64,000 bases of DNA from Syngnathus acus (GCF_901709675.1 NC_051092.1:14422991-14486990); one strand, 5' to 3'; shown: positions 20,585-44,046, numbered from the stretch's first letter. Translations and numbers: made by a program. The notes: generated by a model not told the origin, from the sequence alone.

Positions 20585-21427
20585 TAAGGCAAATGCCTTA
20601 TTGAAATCAATTCGTCCTTGCAGACTGAGACTTCATCAGGAAAACTGTAATGAATTGTATTTGAAGTTGAAATTGCGGTCATTTCTCTCTTAGCATGACA
20701 TTGATTTGCTTGGGAAAAGAGTTAAATAGCCTCAAGCTGCTCTCCTGCAGCAGAGTGTAACTTTACAAGCAAATCTTCTTAAGGGCTTAACGCGCACACA
20801 CTCCTTATGTTAGGCAGTGTGAGTGTGTTGGTAACTCCACTCGGGAAGAAGATGCAGCAGAGTCAAAGCTTCTTTTTTTTCTCCTCCTCCTCTTAAATTT
20901 GGTAGAGGAAGCACGATGTGCTCATTTCGATGGCTGCGTCGCGCTGGACATTTAATGCCCCATTCGGAACTCAACCAACTGCCCCTAAAATTTGAGCCGA
21001 TGCCACTCGTATGAAAGAAATTGTAAAACTCGTTGAATGGTGGGAAACGCCGCCTCGCCCTAAAACAGGATACGCCTTGGTGGGCGACGCCTCACCGGTC
21101 GCCATGGTGACGACCGGTGTTATCGCGCCGTCTTTGCTTGTGTCATTTGGGCGCTCAGCATTTGCAAATTAACTCCACAAAAGAAAAGAGCCGCTACAAC
21201 CAGATGGACGAGTCGGATGACGCGCAGAAAAAGGAGCCACCTATTTAAGGACAGTCACAAATAAAGGTGGAGAGTTTCAAGTTGCGTGACACGTCAACAA
21301 TAGGAAAGCAGTCGGAAACGTCACGGCAATTCCTCAAAATGAACGTCAGACAGACGCCATTCTGTAACCACATTCAAAATGGCGGACTGCGTTTTCAAGT
21401 GTTTGAAATGGGAGGTCATTTGTTGCA

Positions 21428-21465
21428 AAGATTTATTTATTTATTCATTCATTCATTTATTTAGC
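21428..21465. repeat. (TTTA)n/(TTCA)n microsatellite
   Basis: A short tetranucleotide tract of TTTA then TTCA units. Confidence 0.85.
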
Positions 21466-24360
21466 GATGTGAGATAAATAAGTTTTGATGTGTACAGTGG
21501 GTGAGTATGTGAATCTGCACTGGGCGGCAAAGCCTTTCATTTACCTTGGACTCGTTTAAACTCTCGTGGGGAGCAAAGTGGCCTATTATGGACTTTTTTT
21601 TTTCTTTGAGGGTTAGTTTGAGTTGGAGCTGTGCTTGAGAACAAGATGAGGTCCTTCTCATGTCCACATCGGTCCGGTCCTGGTCGAGTAGGAAGCGACC
21701 GCAGCTGGACCGCTTTCTCCTTTTGCTTATTTTAGCCGCTGACATTTGGATTGGGATCGTTTGGCAAGGCCCGCCTTGAAACGCTGACTAATTGGATCCC
21801 GCGTCGAAAAGGTTCTCTGCCACTGGAGGCTCTGAGATGATTTCACAGCACTGAACTGAACTCTTTTTTATTTTTTATTTCTCCCCCCTCCCGAACTCAC
21901 TCATCACTGCGTTTTTCATTAACGAGATGCCAAATCACAAAAACGTTTTGCATGCTTTTACTGTGGCCATTTTGGAACTTCCTGCTTCTTATTGAACACA
22001 GAGTTCGGGCAATTGAGTGCAGCGGCAGGCGGGCACACCGTGGCAGGCGGGCGCGCCAGATTTTTCTGGCCCAATGGCTGGCTGCCTCGCTCTCATCCTG
22101 TAATTGTGAAGGTGTGAGTGTGAAGGCTTCCTTCCTGCCGGCGGGGAAATGACACCCTTCCATCTTGTGCCGCAGCTGTCTAATGAGAGCTTTGCTTTGT
22201 GAAAGTGGTCGCCTGGTGATGGACGGATCACGGGCTCAGGTCTTATCAGCTGAATCAACTTACCAATGACTCACCCAAAAAAATAAGGCCGGATTCAGTT
22301 TTGTGCACTGGACTGTGCTGAATCTGACAGCGACACAACATTTCAGGAAAAATCTCATTTGGATCGATGTCGAGAGAGAGAACAGTGGGCCCTTCAGTAA
22401 AGCCGCATTTGAAAACCAGCACCGGTGTCCCGTGGCTTGATTTCCCCCCGAGAGAAAAGTGGAGCGTGTTGCTTTGAATGTTTGTTCCCCCCCCCCCCCC
22501 CCGTGAGCAGCGCAGACGCTATCGCTGCTCGCCAACCTCGCGCTTGATAGCAGTGTAAAAATAGATAGCATGGCCAGTGTGATACACTTTGCAAATGTAA
22601 GAAGCAGACAGCGGCGGGCTATATTTAGACGGGATGCTATTACCAAACTAAAAGGCGCCTCTCGCTGTAAATTCCTTTTATGAGCCACAGGTTGACTTGG
22701 AGGGGCACCGTGTACGCACGTTGGCGGCGTGCTGCGTTTGATATTGCTGCGTTTGACCCCTGACCCCTCCATTAAGCTCCCATTTGTCCTGCGAATGAAG
22801 ACTGACAAGCGTTTAAAGCACCTCAGAGATCAAAACAGCAAGCGACTTGGGATCTTAAATTATTGTCGTTTTACTGGGCGCCTGTGAAACTCAAGCCACA
22901 CACACACACACATGCCATTCTAGCTCCATACTGTGCTTCTTCTTATGTGTGCCTTGGCCACTAGGGCGCAGTATGATACAGACATAGACAAATCTTTCCA
23001 CAGAGGATAAAGAATATGCGCCCACCTGAGTATTGTTTTATCGCCTGACTACATGTGTTGCTTCACTGCTTGCGTTCAAATATCCTGTTGCAACTAGCGA
23101 TGCTATTTGTTAGCCTTTTTATGGTGTTTTGCGTTTTGTTAGCATAAAGCTAGCAGGATTCTTGAGTGTTGTGTGTTGTTTCACTTCCACAGTATGACGC
23201 TGGTAGTCAAAGTAAAAAACTGGCGGAAGTATTACTTAAAAAAGTCGCAAAGTGGACTGACTCGTCGTCAAGCCTTCGAATTTGTTGCAGTGGCCCGTTT
23301 TCTTGCTCAGTCTCCTGTTGAATAGCAACCAGCCATGTGTTTTCCCCCCTCAAAAGTTGAATCAGGAAAAGCAATACGAGAGTAGTATATACTTTTGTAT
23401 GAGTCTGTGAGCCTGGAGACATCCCCGCCTTGCCACAATGTCTCCCAGCCGACGGGCTGGGCCTCATTCCCACTGTCCACACCCTTTAACAAAGGCTAAA
23501 AATAGCATTGACTTCTCCAGGCAAAACAATACAAACACAATGAGCGGCTATTCAAACATTCCTGGCAGCGCCATCAGGAGTACCTGACTGGCCTTCCCAA
23601 ATGTCCACTGCAAGTAAACACACACTGTATTTACGATAACTCTGGATAATCCGGAGTTACACTTCAGTCGTTTTGAAAGTGGCCCACGACCGTCTATGTG
23701 CTACGTCTCTCACAACCCTGTCATTTAGCATTATATGCGTACTTAACTCATTTTGAAACCAGCACGATATGAACTGACCTGACTTATGATTTTGCTAGCA
23801 TCATCAGAGTTTTTTTTTTTTTCTTCCCCCATGTGAAGAACCGGGACACCACTTCCACCGGGGCGCCTGTAAAAAACAAGCAGGTCATCTAGCATTCATC
23901 ATTTATACTCTCCCACAAAGGGTGACATCATCTCTACTTTTAAGTGCACTGTGTATACTGTATACTTTTATGACCTGGGTGAAATTCAAGTGTCACGATG
24001 AAATAGCATTATATGCGTTTGTGCGATTATTTCAATTTATTTTTTGTTTTAATTATTTAGTGGTTTATGTATACCTTTGTTTATTTGTATACATGTTTGA
24101 AAAATTCAGAGTTAAAAAAGTCGTATGAAATAATGAGTCTTTATGACGTCATCGGAACGCTTTACACGTCCAATCGTCACTATTATGTTCCCGTGACTAC
24201 TTAGTCTTTGTCACCCTAAAATGACTTCTTCCAAAAAAAAAAATCTTGTCATACGTCTATGTTATATGACTACTTTTATTGCGATAAGAGTTCTTTATAT
24301 CAAAACAACAAACATAAACAAACAAAAAGTGTCTCTTGTCCCCTGGGCCAAGTGACGGGG

Positions 24361-24795
24361 TACGTCCCAGAGAGCTCGCTGAGCCCTCGCCTCGCCTCGC
24401 CTCGCCTCACCTCCTGTCTGTCCCGAGTATGAGCCTCCAAGGGGGCGGGGAGACAGACATTCACAGTCCCGAAGAAGAGTTGAGAATGTGAGAGCCGAGC
24501 CGAGCCGAGCCTCCACGCGGAGGACACTTTGCGACCTTATGCTCGTCTTGTGGCACCCTCGAGGAGCTCACACCTTCGACGAGGAGGGAGCCAGCGATGT
24601 TTAGGCGAGCCAACAAGGTGCTCGGACGTGTGCCGCTCAGCTTCCTCGAGTAGACCGGAGCGACGGTTTGGTTTTTTATTTTGTATTTTTCTTGGGTTGG
24701 GGGAGTAAAACCTTCCGACGAGGCGGCTCTCGTGCACGGATGTAGACGCCCTGAGTTGTTTCTGCTGCTTCTGCTTTGGCTGGAAGTTGGTGGGC
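24361..24795 (+). promoter_or_regulatory. slco3a1 putative promoter / 5' UTR region
   Basis: A GC-rich stretch upstream of the slco3a1 ATG has CTCGC pentanucleotide repeats (24387-24412), a CCAAGGGGGCGGGG GC-box-like sequence (24437-24451) and GAGCC repeats (24494-24513). The transcription start is inferred, not seen. Confidence 0.45.
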
Positions 24796-35441
<10,646 letters not shown>

Positions 35442-36030
35442 GCTCGGGCTTTTGGCCGAGGAACTTGATCGTCCCTTGCCGTATATCACGGCCACTGACA
35501 TGGTCATCCTCAGCGGGCAAGGGGTCATTTTTGCTGGTGTGACTGACGCTCGCTCAGTGGACAGCCAAGCTAAGTTTCATGGCGAGTTTCCATGGGAAGA
35601 TAAAGTGGGGGATTTTTGTCGTTCTATTTATTTTTCTTTACTGCCGTCATTCACTGAAAACGTCAGCCGTTTTATTCTGGCCCCACCTGGTGGCATTTGA
35701 CTTGAGCCCGACTGTTGTAAAACCTACCAAAGGTTTGTAATCGCCACAAAGCTGGTGTTTTGCTGCCCTCTTGTGGCACATTTAGGCAATTACAACCCTT
35801 TTTTTGTGACTGCCTCTCCATGAATGCAGATCAATAGAAGTAACTAACTCAATTTGAATAAATCCTCGGTTTATTCCTGCAAATTCCCATGACGAGCTTT
35901 CAACGTTAAGAATTCCTGAAATCTTGCAAACCTCATTTGAAATGTTACAAGAATAATGTTGATTACTTTTTTAAGCTTCAATGCACTTGCTTTCTACGGA
36001 CCCGTGCAATAAAGTTTACAAGTATATATT
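35442..36030 (+). other. slco3a1 3' UTR
   Basis: Sequence after the slco3a1 stop has AATAAA at 35857-35862 and again at 36008-36013, the latter followed by GT-rich/T-rich bases. Either could end the transcript. Confidence 0.6.
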
Positions 36031-37434
36031 TGAAATGTTCAAAGAATAAATTTAAACTATTTCAACAACTAATTCGAAATAGTAATACAAGTTGAAAAAT
36101 TTACAAGAATAAGGTTAAAATGTTGCTCAGCTAGATAAAATAAAATATTGCAAGATTAAATTTGGAATTTTCCAAGAATACTTTTGAAAACTTTTAGAAT
36201 AAATTTGAAAGATGACTTTTATGTAAGGTTGTGACTTTTGTCTAGATTTGTCTTCTGAAATTGTGGCAAGTGAAATGCCAAAATTTTGTCTTGAAAAATG
36301 GCCATCTATTTATTCTGTTGCCCATGTTACGAATGCTCATAACGTCCTCGTCTTTTTCCTAGCAAACTTCCAATTGTTTTCCGAATTTTGTCTCGAGGCA
36401 AACCCTTTCTGAACGTGTATCCTGCGCGACCTTTGTGTATTTGCAGAGAAGACAAAAGTTGTTTTAGCGCACGCAAGCCAACGGGACTTTTTGCTCTTTC
36501 TCGTGGCCTCTTGGACCTTTTTGAAAACGTTGCCGTTCTCATGCTGGATCCACGTTTGGGGCGGATGTGCTAATGTGGGCAATGTCGACGCGGCTTTGCT
36601 TTTACAGCAGTTTAATCAGCCTAATTTGTCTTAATAAGGGAGCATATATATATGTGTGTGTATTATATATATTATATATATAATATATATATCGTATCAA
36701 TGAGATTATGAGTCGAAGGAGTGCATTAGGAGATGAAAAGTCATATTTTTGTGTGTATTTGAAAATGCAAGAGATAATATATTTATCTTGAAGGGGCCCA
36801 GAACGCTCTGTCAGATATTACGACAGCAAATGGCTGATTGCGGTGAGAGTAGCAAATATGTCGCACATTAGTTCTGTGCTAGCTAAAAATCCACAACAGG
36901 ACCGCGTGCGTGTGCGCGCCCGTGCAAACCATCCATTTATTCCTGGCGTGTGAAGAGTTGCTACTGATCTCTCTGCAGTTCTAGTTTGGACCTTTTCGTA
37001 CTCTTTTTCTATGCCGTTTATTTTGCTCTGGAAATAAAATACTTTTTCAAAGAATTAAGTAGATTATTTGTTGTTTATTCTGCCCATCGTGAAGCAGCGC
37101 AGTCTTTACATAGAAATAGTAACGAGGACGGCGCCTGTGCCTTTAAGACAGCATGTGGTCCAGATCATCGAACCGCCCCCACACACCCCCAACACCGCCT
37201 CTGGAGGTGCCCGCTTTGAAAGTTGGACCAGGGAATTAGCACTTAGGCAGGCGCACGCACACACAAGGCGGAGAAGGAGAAGGGGGGCTTGCCTCATTGA
37301 GATTGGACTGCAGCACGGGTGGGAGGGGTCCGCCGATCACAACAAAGACACACACACACAGCGCACGAGAGTCGAGACTCGAGAGGACAGACGTCGGTCG
37401 ACATGCGAAGGAGAAGAAGGTGAACGCGGGGGGG
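36031..37434. other. intergenic, slco3a1 to st8sia2
   Basis: AT-rich sequence with a (TA)n-type tract at 36641-36692. The last 250 bp before the st8sia2 start are GC- and purine-rich with CA repeats (37256-37265, 37349-37361) and probably include the st8sia2 promoter and 5' UTR. No other gene is seen. Confidence 0.5.
36641..36692. repeat. (TA)n-rich palindromic tract
   Basis: TATATA and ATTATA units form an imperfect palindrome of about 50 bp. Confidence 0.75.
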
Positions 37435-37476
37435 ATGCCAGCTGCCGGATTTGCGGCGGTCCCCCAAGCCCGGATC

Positions 37477-40400
37477 ATGACGCCCACATCACGCACGCTG
37501 TTTTTCCTCTTTGTCACGCTACTCGTGCTTCTCCTCATCATTGATGATATCTCACAAGTGGAACAAGGAGAAAAGCATGAAGCCTCGTGAGTAAATGCTC
37601 ATCTTCCCCCCCCCCCCATGTGTTCCATCCATTGTGTTCAATATTCAGAGTTCCACTGACAAGTGAGCGCTTGTGTCAAAATACAGCAGTTTTTAATTTG
37701 TCCGTTTGTAACTCAAATCATCTTTCACCACTGAAATGAATGGAAATGTGATGAATCCATTCCAGCCACCAAAAAAAAAGAATTTCATTTTTAAGTTTTT
37801 GAACGTGAAATGTTGCCAACGGTGCTCTTAACGAGGAGCACCTGCCAGTGCAGTTTTTTTGTTTTTAAATGAAAATGGGTAGAGAAAAATCTTGGCCAAT
37901 TCAGGTTTGACCATACAGCCGGGAAAGTAAAAATGAACCCCAACTATGGCAGCATTGGGTCTCTTGGATGAGATTACCTCTTGTGAATATCTCAGGAAAT
38001 AGTGAATATTTGAAAATACATTATTCTTCCCTCAAAAGCACATTTTCATTGCTGTTGGTATTTTATAAAAGAAAGGTCATGAAGTTCAAAAAACAAAACA
38101 AAAACATACTTTGCTATTTGTGGTTTGTTTGGATATGCGAGGCGGTGGGTGATATTGAGCCCGGCTGGGTCCCCATGCACGGCTTGGCCTATTTGTCTTG
38201 CAGCAGCTTGCATGTGGAATCGGATCGGGCTACACCCGCAGGAAGAAAGAAAGGAAGGAGGGAGGGCAAGTCTGCACAAGAAAAGGCTGCTCTTTCATTC
38301 TTTTTTCTCTGTAATTGAATTTTTAAGCAGTGCAGGGCCAATCGCCCCAGTGACACACACACACACACGGCCCACTTTTGATTTTGCAGCACATGCAACA
38401 ATTCTTAATTTAGCAGAAGCCTTCATTGGGATGCTCTCATTTCGCTTTCAGGATTGGTTTCGGAGCGCATAATGTGCCCGTATCGACTTGTGATTTGTCA
38501 CAGGGGAACAAAAAAGATGAAGAAGAAGCACTTTGACCACAGGCTGAATGCAGCTTAATACAATTACAACAATGGAGGTGGTAAAGGGGGAGGACGGGGG
38601 AGATTGTGTTACCTCCTGCGAGCTCCGGCCAGCTCGTGCATTAGCAAATAAAATCGTAGCTCATTTTATTTAAGATTTTGTTTTTCTCAAAAATGCAACA
38701 ACAACAAAAAGTCTCCATGAATGCAATTTAGGCAATTATGCTATTGGGCTGACAGCCAAATTACAGTTTAAAGTATGCTAGCTCGCTCAATGACTCACGT
38801 TTCTTTTTACTGGTTACATGAGAGCCATTATTGGATCACATTAGACCATAGGTGTCAAACTCAAGGCCCGGGGGCCAGATATGGCCTGCCACATAATTTT
38901 ATGTGGCCTGCAAGACAAATTTTGCGTCGACTTTGTGTCATTACTAAAATTACAAATTGTTTTCACTTTTAAAAAAAAATTGAGATATTGCTTGCTATTT
39001 TGGTTACCATTCGTCTTTTTAAAATATTTGAACAGGCCCTCCTAGGGAAACTATGAGTACGATGCGGCCCACCACAAAAATGAGTTTGACATCTCTGCAT
39101 TAGACTGTTTTGTCTTTTCTTGAGAAAATGTGCATTATATATGTGTCTCCGTTTATCTAGCTAATGTGATCCATTGTGATTGCATGTCTACTCATCACCA
39201 AAGGGGCCCATGGTGGCTAGGTCTAAAAATACCGGCTCCATTCCTGCCTTTCACCTTCATTCGTTCTTACAGGCTTAGGAACGCAAGACATGCCTCATCA
39301 TACTTGTTTTGTTTTTCTTCTCAGAAATAGCGGCGGCTCAAAGATGAAGCGGCTCTTCCCGAAAGCACGCAGGTCTGTAACGCACCTGCTCGGAATGCGA
39401 TTGAAAGCACGCAGCGGGCCGATGGGAATCTGGTTGCCACTTCGACGTAATTGTCAATCGGCAGCCTCGATTAGCCGCCCGGCGCTTCTCACTGCGCACA
39501 GAATATCTGCTGACACTTGATTTGGAGGAGGCAGCTGCTATTTGCAGGCCGGCCTGTGAGGGAGGAAAAAAAATGCTGTTCTCCAATCCACAAGTGCCAA
39601 ACCGCGAATGTGCCGGCATCCTCATTGAGATTACTTTGATCAAATTCCCAACTGTCATATAAAGATGATGAAATTCATTTTGTTGTGATATATCTGAAGT
39701 TTTGGCTTGTAGGACCTCAAATGTCACACAATTAATATCAAATATTGAGGCTAGTTTTGTTAGCGCGTTGAAGGTGTTTTGCAATTGTGATTAGCATTAA
39801 GCTAATGTTTAGCTTCTCATGTCAAACTAGTCTCTGGTAGTTTGACCATTTCCAATACTTATTGAAGTTTAAAAAAAAAAAAATCTTGTGTGCATATGTA
39901 GAACGACAGCGACGACACACGTGGACAGCACGACCTCTCCGAAACAAGCCGCGATGAATCTCCTTCAGCCAGCCTACAATAATAGCGCCAAGTTGCCAAC
40001 AGCTGACTGGACCTTCAACAGGACCCTCTCCAAGATCATCAGGTACCTCATCACTTCCACTTTCATCAACATGGAAGCGTGATATCGCAAAGGACGAAGC
40101 TCAAATCATCGCCAAACAATATTTTTTTCCCCGCAGGAAGAACGTGCTAAGATTCCTGGACCCGGAGCGAGACATCTCCATTCTGAAGGGCTCGCTGAGA
40201 CCCGGCGATGTGGTCCACTACGTTTTTGACCGCCACAGCACCACCAACATCTCTGAGAATCTCCACCGGCTTTTGCCAAGCGTGTCGCCCATGAAGAATC
40301 AACGTTACGGGCTGTGCGCCGTTGTCGGCAACTCGGGCATCCTGCTCAACAGCAGCTGCGGTTCCCAGATCGACTCCCACGACTTTGTCATCAGGTACTG

Positions 40401-42776
40401 ACTCTGGCGACATATTATGACGTGCTTGCCATCTAGTGGTGATTGGCGGTAATACAACCGAAAAAAATGTTTTTTTTTATTTTGAAACTAAAATAAATCC
40501 GCTGCATGCCATCTAGTGGTGATTGGCGGTATTACAACCTAAAACTAACATTTAAAAAAAAAAAAAAAGAAAAAACTTTGGAAGCAAAATAAGTCAGCCG
40601 CATGCAGTCATCCCTGCGTTAGAGACATTTCTTTCCAATCCAAGTCCAAATTGAAGATCCTTTTTCACTGCATTGTCATGTTAAGTGTGGAAATTTCCAC
40701 TTGGTGAGGCAACCTGCAAGTTAGAGTGGGCCGTAATTGAAATGAAATAGCAAATTGGCTTTGGCTTTATCTCCTCCCAATTTAATTGAGAATCCCGTCT
40801 CACTTTTAATTCTGGTTTGGAGCGCTTTTTTTTCCATCGAGAAGTTTGAAAGCCAGCGTCAGGAGAGAAAGTGCGATTAAAAGCACAATTATTCATGAAG
40901 TTTACTTTTTATTTTTTGCACGAGTGCATTTCAGATGCGCTCTCTCAGAGGTAGCGTTCTCATCTGCCAAAGCGTCAGGGCGTTTTGGGGGGGGGTCTTT
41001 TCTCTTGTCTCCTGCCGCATGTTCATGAGTAAAGGTCATGACTCAGCAACACGCTGGGCATAATAATGACGAGCGTGATGTGTGAAGGTGCAACCTGGCG
41101 CCAGTGGAGGAATTCGCGCATGACGTGGGTCGTCGGACCGACCTGGTGACCATGAACCCTTCGGTGGTGCAGCGGGCCTTCCGGGACCTGGCGGACGAGG
41201 AGTGGCGCCAGCGCTTCGTGCGGCGGCTTCGCAGTCTGAGCGGCAGCGTGCTGTGGATCCCGGCCTTCATGGCCAAAGGGGGGGAGGATCGCGTGGAGTG
41301 GGCCCTGCGCCTCATCCTGCGCCACACGGCCGACGTGCGCACCGCCTTCCCGTCCCTGCGCCTGCTGCACGCTGTCAGAGGGTGAGGAATTTTGCACAAT
41401 TGTTAACTTTTGCTTTTTAATCAAGGAGCGCAGACATTAAAGACTATCAGTTAATTAAAGCTGACGAAATGCCCGTTAGGCCAGATTGTGCCAAAGTACT
41501 ACTTTTATTGCTTTGGCATCGACACAAAAACAGCAAATACGGAGATGCGGCGTTCGGTAAATGACGCGGAAGATGTTCCAATAAAATCCGCCGAGGGACA
41601 TACGGAAGGAGAAACGGACGGACTGGCGGTGCTTGACCGTATTGATCAAAAGTGCTGCAATGTGATCTTGGTCGTCTTCTCATTTCTTACGTTGAAAAAT
41701 GCCAAAGTTATTCCTTTAATTGGGTCTTCCGAGTGCAACAGCTGTGACCTTTGGCGACTGATCCACAGTCAGCATTTCATTAGCTCCCATCTGAGCAAAA
41801 TGTGAATTTATCGATTTCCTGCGTGCAGCCGGCCCGACAGCAAGACGTTTCAAATATCACAAATAATGAGCGAGCTTTTGTGGTTTTGTCTCTATTATGA
41901 TTATTTTCCTTGATTTTGTTTCAAGCTGCTCGTACGTTTCCTTGAAGCATTTCAATCCACCGTCGGCTGCCTTTTTTTCACATTACTGTTGCTTCTTTCC
42001 TTTTTTCTCCCTCATTAAAAAAGAAACACCTCTGGTCAGGGAGCAAATGATCCCATTTTCCATGGGTTGGCTAACAAGCGCGCCGCCACTTCTGCCATTA
42101 ACCGTGTGTGTGTGTGCTCAGCGTTTTCACTCCATGTTCTCGCTGACGGAAACAAAGGCCTTTGCTTTTTTTTATTTTTATATAAAGCTGTGAAATGAGT
42201 GCTTCGCCAACCTTGTCGTTTTTCAGCAAGCATCAGCTATTATGTTCCGAGTGCACAAAAAAAGCTTAGAGTGCAACCAAATGCCAAGAGTTCTCATTAA
42301 TGAAACGAACATCTCGGCTGCAAAGCATAGCAGACCTTATACCGTCTGCAAAATCTACCAGTGAATTTCATTTTTATTTGCAAATAGATAAATAAATAAA
42401 TAAATTCAAATAAAGAAAATATAATAAAATATGATAATTTGCTTTCTTTGTTTGCAGCTACTGGCTGACCAATCAGGTCCACATCAAGCGTCCGACCACA
42501 GGGCTCCTCATGTACACGCTGGCGACCCGCTTCTGCGAGGAGATCCATCTTTACGGCTTCTGGCCCTTCTTACGCGACCCGGCGGGCAAGGCGGTCAAGT
42601 ACCACTACTATGACTCTCTCAAATACGAGTACACGTCCAGTTCCAGCCCGCACACCATGCCGCTGGAGTTTCGGACGCTTAGCGCCTTACACCGACAGGG
42701 GGCGCTGCGGCTTCACACTGCCAACTGCCGAGCTCCCGAGCGAGTAGCCGGTGGAATATCACCATGGAAACACTGA
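37477..42776 (+). CDS. st8sia2: alpha-2,8-sialyltransferase 2 (polysialyltransferase, STX)
   Basis: This Golgi type II membrane enzyme builds alpha-2,8-linked polysialic acid on NCAM and related carriers in the developing nervous system. Coding exons are 37477-37586, 39325-39372, 39902-40042, 40137-40394, 41088-41381 and 42458-42776, all in frame, giving 389 aa (human 375). A short cytoplasmic N-terminus precedes a single hydrophobic anchor ([14 protein letters not shown]). Sialylmotif L covers about residues 157-201 ([16 protein letters not shown] at 160-175, continuing into CNLAP). Sialylmotif S includes [14 protein letters not shown] at 296-309. Motif VS is HTMPLE (H349 and E354). A basic stem segment (residues about 97-130) matches the polysialyltransferase domain. 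Start choice: ATG 37477 aligns with the mammalian start, while in-frame ATG 37435 would add 14 residues. The stem encoded by exons 2-3 is longer and unlike mammals. The exon 5 acceptor is weak (see findings). Confidence 0.95.
37587..39324 (+). other. st8sia2 intron 1
   Basis: This 1.7 kb intron contains a complete hAT MITE (38847-39097). No other gene is seen. Confidence 0.75.
38847..39097. mobile_element. short hAT MITE
   Basis: Ends CATAGGTGTCAAACTC and the inverse of CAGAGATGTCAAACTC are flanked by a perfect 8 bp duplication CATTAGAC (38839-38846 and 39098-39105). The 251 bp element has no coding capacity. The subterminal CCCGGGGGCCAGAT / GCGGCCC motifs are typical of a common fish hAT family. 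Confidence 0.88.
40395..41087 (+). other. st8sia2 intron 4
   Basis: This 0.7 kb intron contains two tandem copies of TGCCATCTAGTGGTGATTGG (40429 and 40507), about 78 bp apart, with A/T runs between. Its 3' end lacks an obvious polypyrimidine tract. Confidence 0.7.
41382..42457 (+). other. st8sia2 intron 5
   Basis: This 1.1 kb intron has a (AAAT)n run near 42390-42405 and an acceptor TTTGTTTGCAG before 42458. No other features are seen. Confidence 0.7.
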
Positions 42777-44024
42777 CCATGCAGGCTACGCTCACGTCAG
42801 CTTGCTTTTGTACATTTTGTTTTCTGTAATTGCTGTGGGACTCCACTTTGTTCGCAAGCTTTTTGACCTTCAATTTACAAAGCAGCTTTTGACTGCGGTA
42901 ACAACATTGAGAAGACAATGGTTCTAAAAAAAAAAACTTGGTTCTCCACCCAAGATATCACCGTGACCATCATTCACCAACATAGTAAGCCTAAATTGTG
43001 CATGAAAATGAGACTTACATTTTATTTTCAGGAACAGCATCATAACAATCTTTTGAACATGAATGAAGAAGTAATTTGACTGCAGTTACGTCACCTGAAG
43101 CGATTAGCACAGGGGTGGGCGGGGAACCCGGGGAACCCCAATCTACCCGTTTCCCAGCCGCAATACACCTGATTCAAATGATCAGGCAGGATTCGGCTCT
43201 CACAGGACCAGGGTTCCTCAACCTGATTTAGAAGATTAAGAAGTTCCCAAAGAAGTCTGAGTATAAGAAAATAATTCCACTATTGAACCTAACGGAAGAT
43301 GAGATGAACGCATTTGACCATCTAAATGGTAGTATAGCCACGTGAAGTGGTTTGAAGATCAAGAGGACTTTCGAAGCTCAAAGAAGAGGCCTGATGACCT
43401 TGAGGTAAAACAAAAAGAACCTGGTTGTGTGACTAAAAGGCAGAAAATCAACTTTACAAGTTAAATACAACTGAACTGGACTTGGCCTGAGATTTATTTC
43501 CCTGGTCCACCATTAGAGGGAGCCCACAAGCCACTACTGAAAATCCATCTTAACTCATTAAACACAAGTATAAGGGCATCCTTTATTCGATTCAAGATTC
43601 ATGTTGCATAGCCTGCGGAGGCAAATGAAGAAAGGGGAAAATGTACTATTTGATTGCCCTCCCCCCTCCCGATGAGAAACAAAGTAGAAGTGTAGCAGCT
43701 GGCCACACAGTCGTGTTTGCACAGACTTGCAAGAGTCAACTTAGTGAAAAGATTGCAAAGAACACTAGCTTTCAATGCAATGCTGAGAATGTATTTTTTT
43801 TAAATGAATGTACAAGGTCTATCTTCTCAGACTTGCGTCCCCTAATGTGTCATATTCAACCACATCAATTGTATATTGATTTTCTGGTTCTTTGACTCAA
43901 GGACATTTCAATGTTTATTTACGACAATATGAATGTATTTTTGTGATGCAAAAAAAAATCTTAACGTGACAAGAGTTGAAACAGGTGTTTTTATTTCACA
44001 AAGGGAAACAAAGGAGGCCACTGT
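42777..44024 (+). other. st8sia2 3' flank; convergent interval to fam174b
   Basis: Probable st8sia2 3' UTR. I could not find a canonical AATAAA on the plus strand here; an ATTAAA lies at 43556-43561. A degraded MITE-like block with ACACCTGATTCAAATGATCA (about 43110-43230) is present; this string is common in fish hAT-type repeats. No other gene is seen. Confidence 0.45.
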
Positions 44025-44040
44025 GGCAATATTTCAAACT

Positions 44041-44046
44041 TTTATT
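44041..44046 (-). terminator. fam174b polyadenylation signal
   Basis: TTTATT on the plus strand is AATAAA on the minus strand, about 700 bases past the fam174b stop. Confidence 0.6.

Larger units (their letters stand above)
17261..24360. other. intergenic region between gnrhr and slco3a1
   Basis: About 7 kb separate the divergent gnrhr and slco3a1 genes. No coding gene is supported: frames are short and unrelated to known families. The interval holds a CTCF-like motif (17327), a (CCTT)n tract (17429), a perfect hairpin (20543), a (TTCA/TTTA)n tract (21428) and a C-run (22488-22502). Confidence 0.55.
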
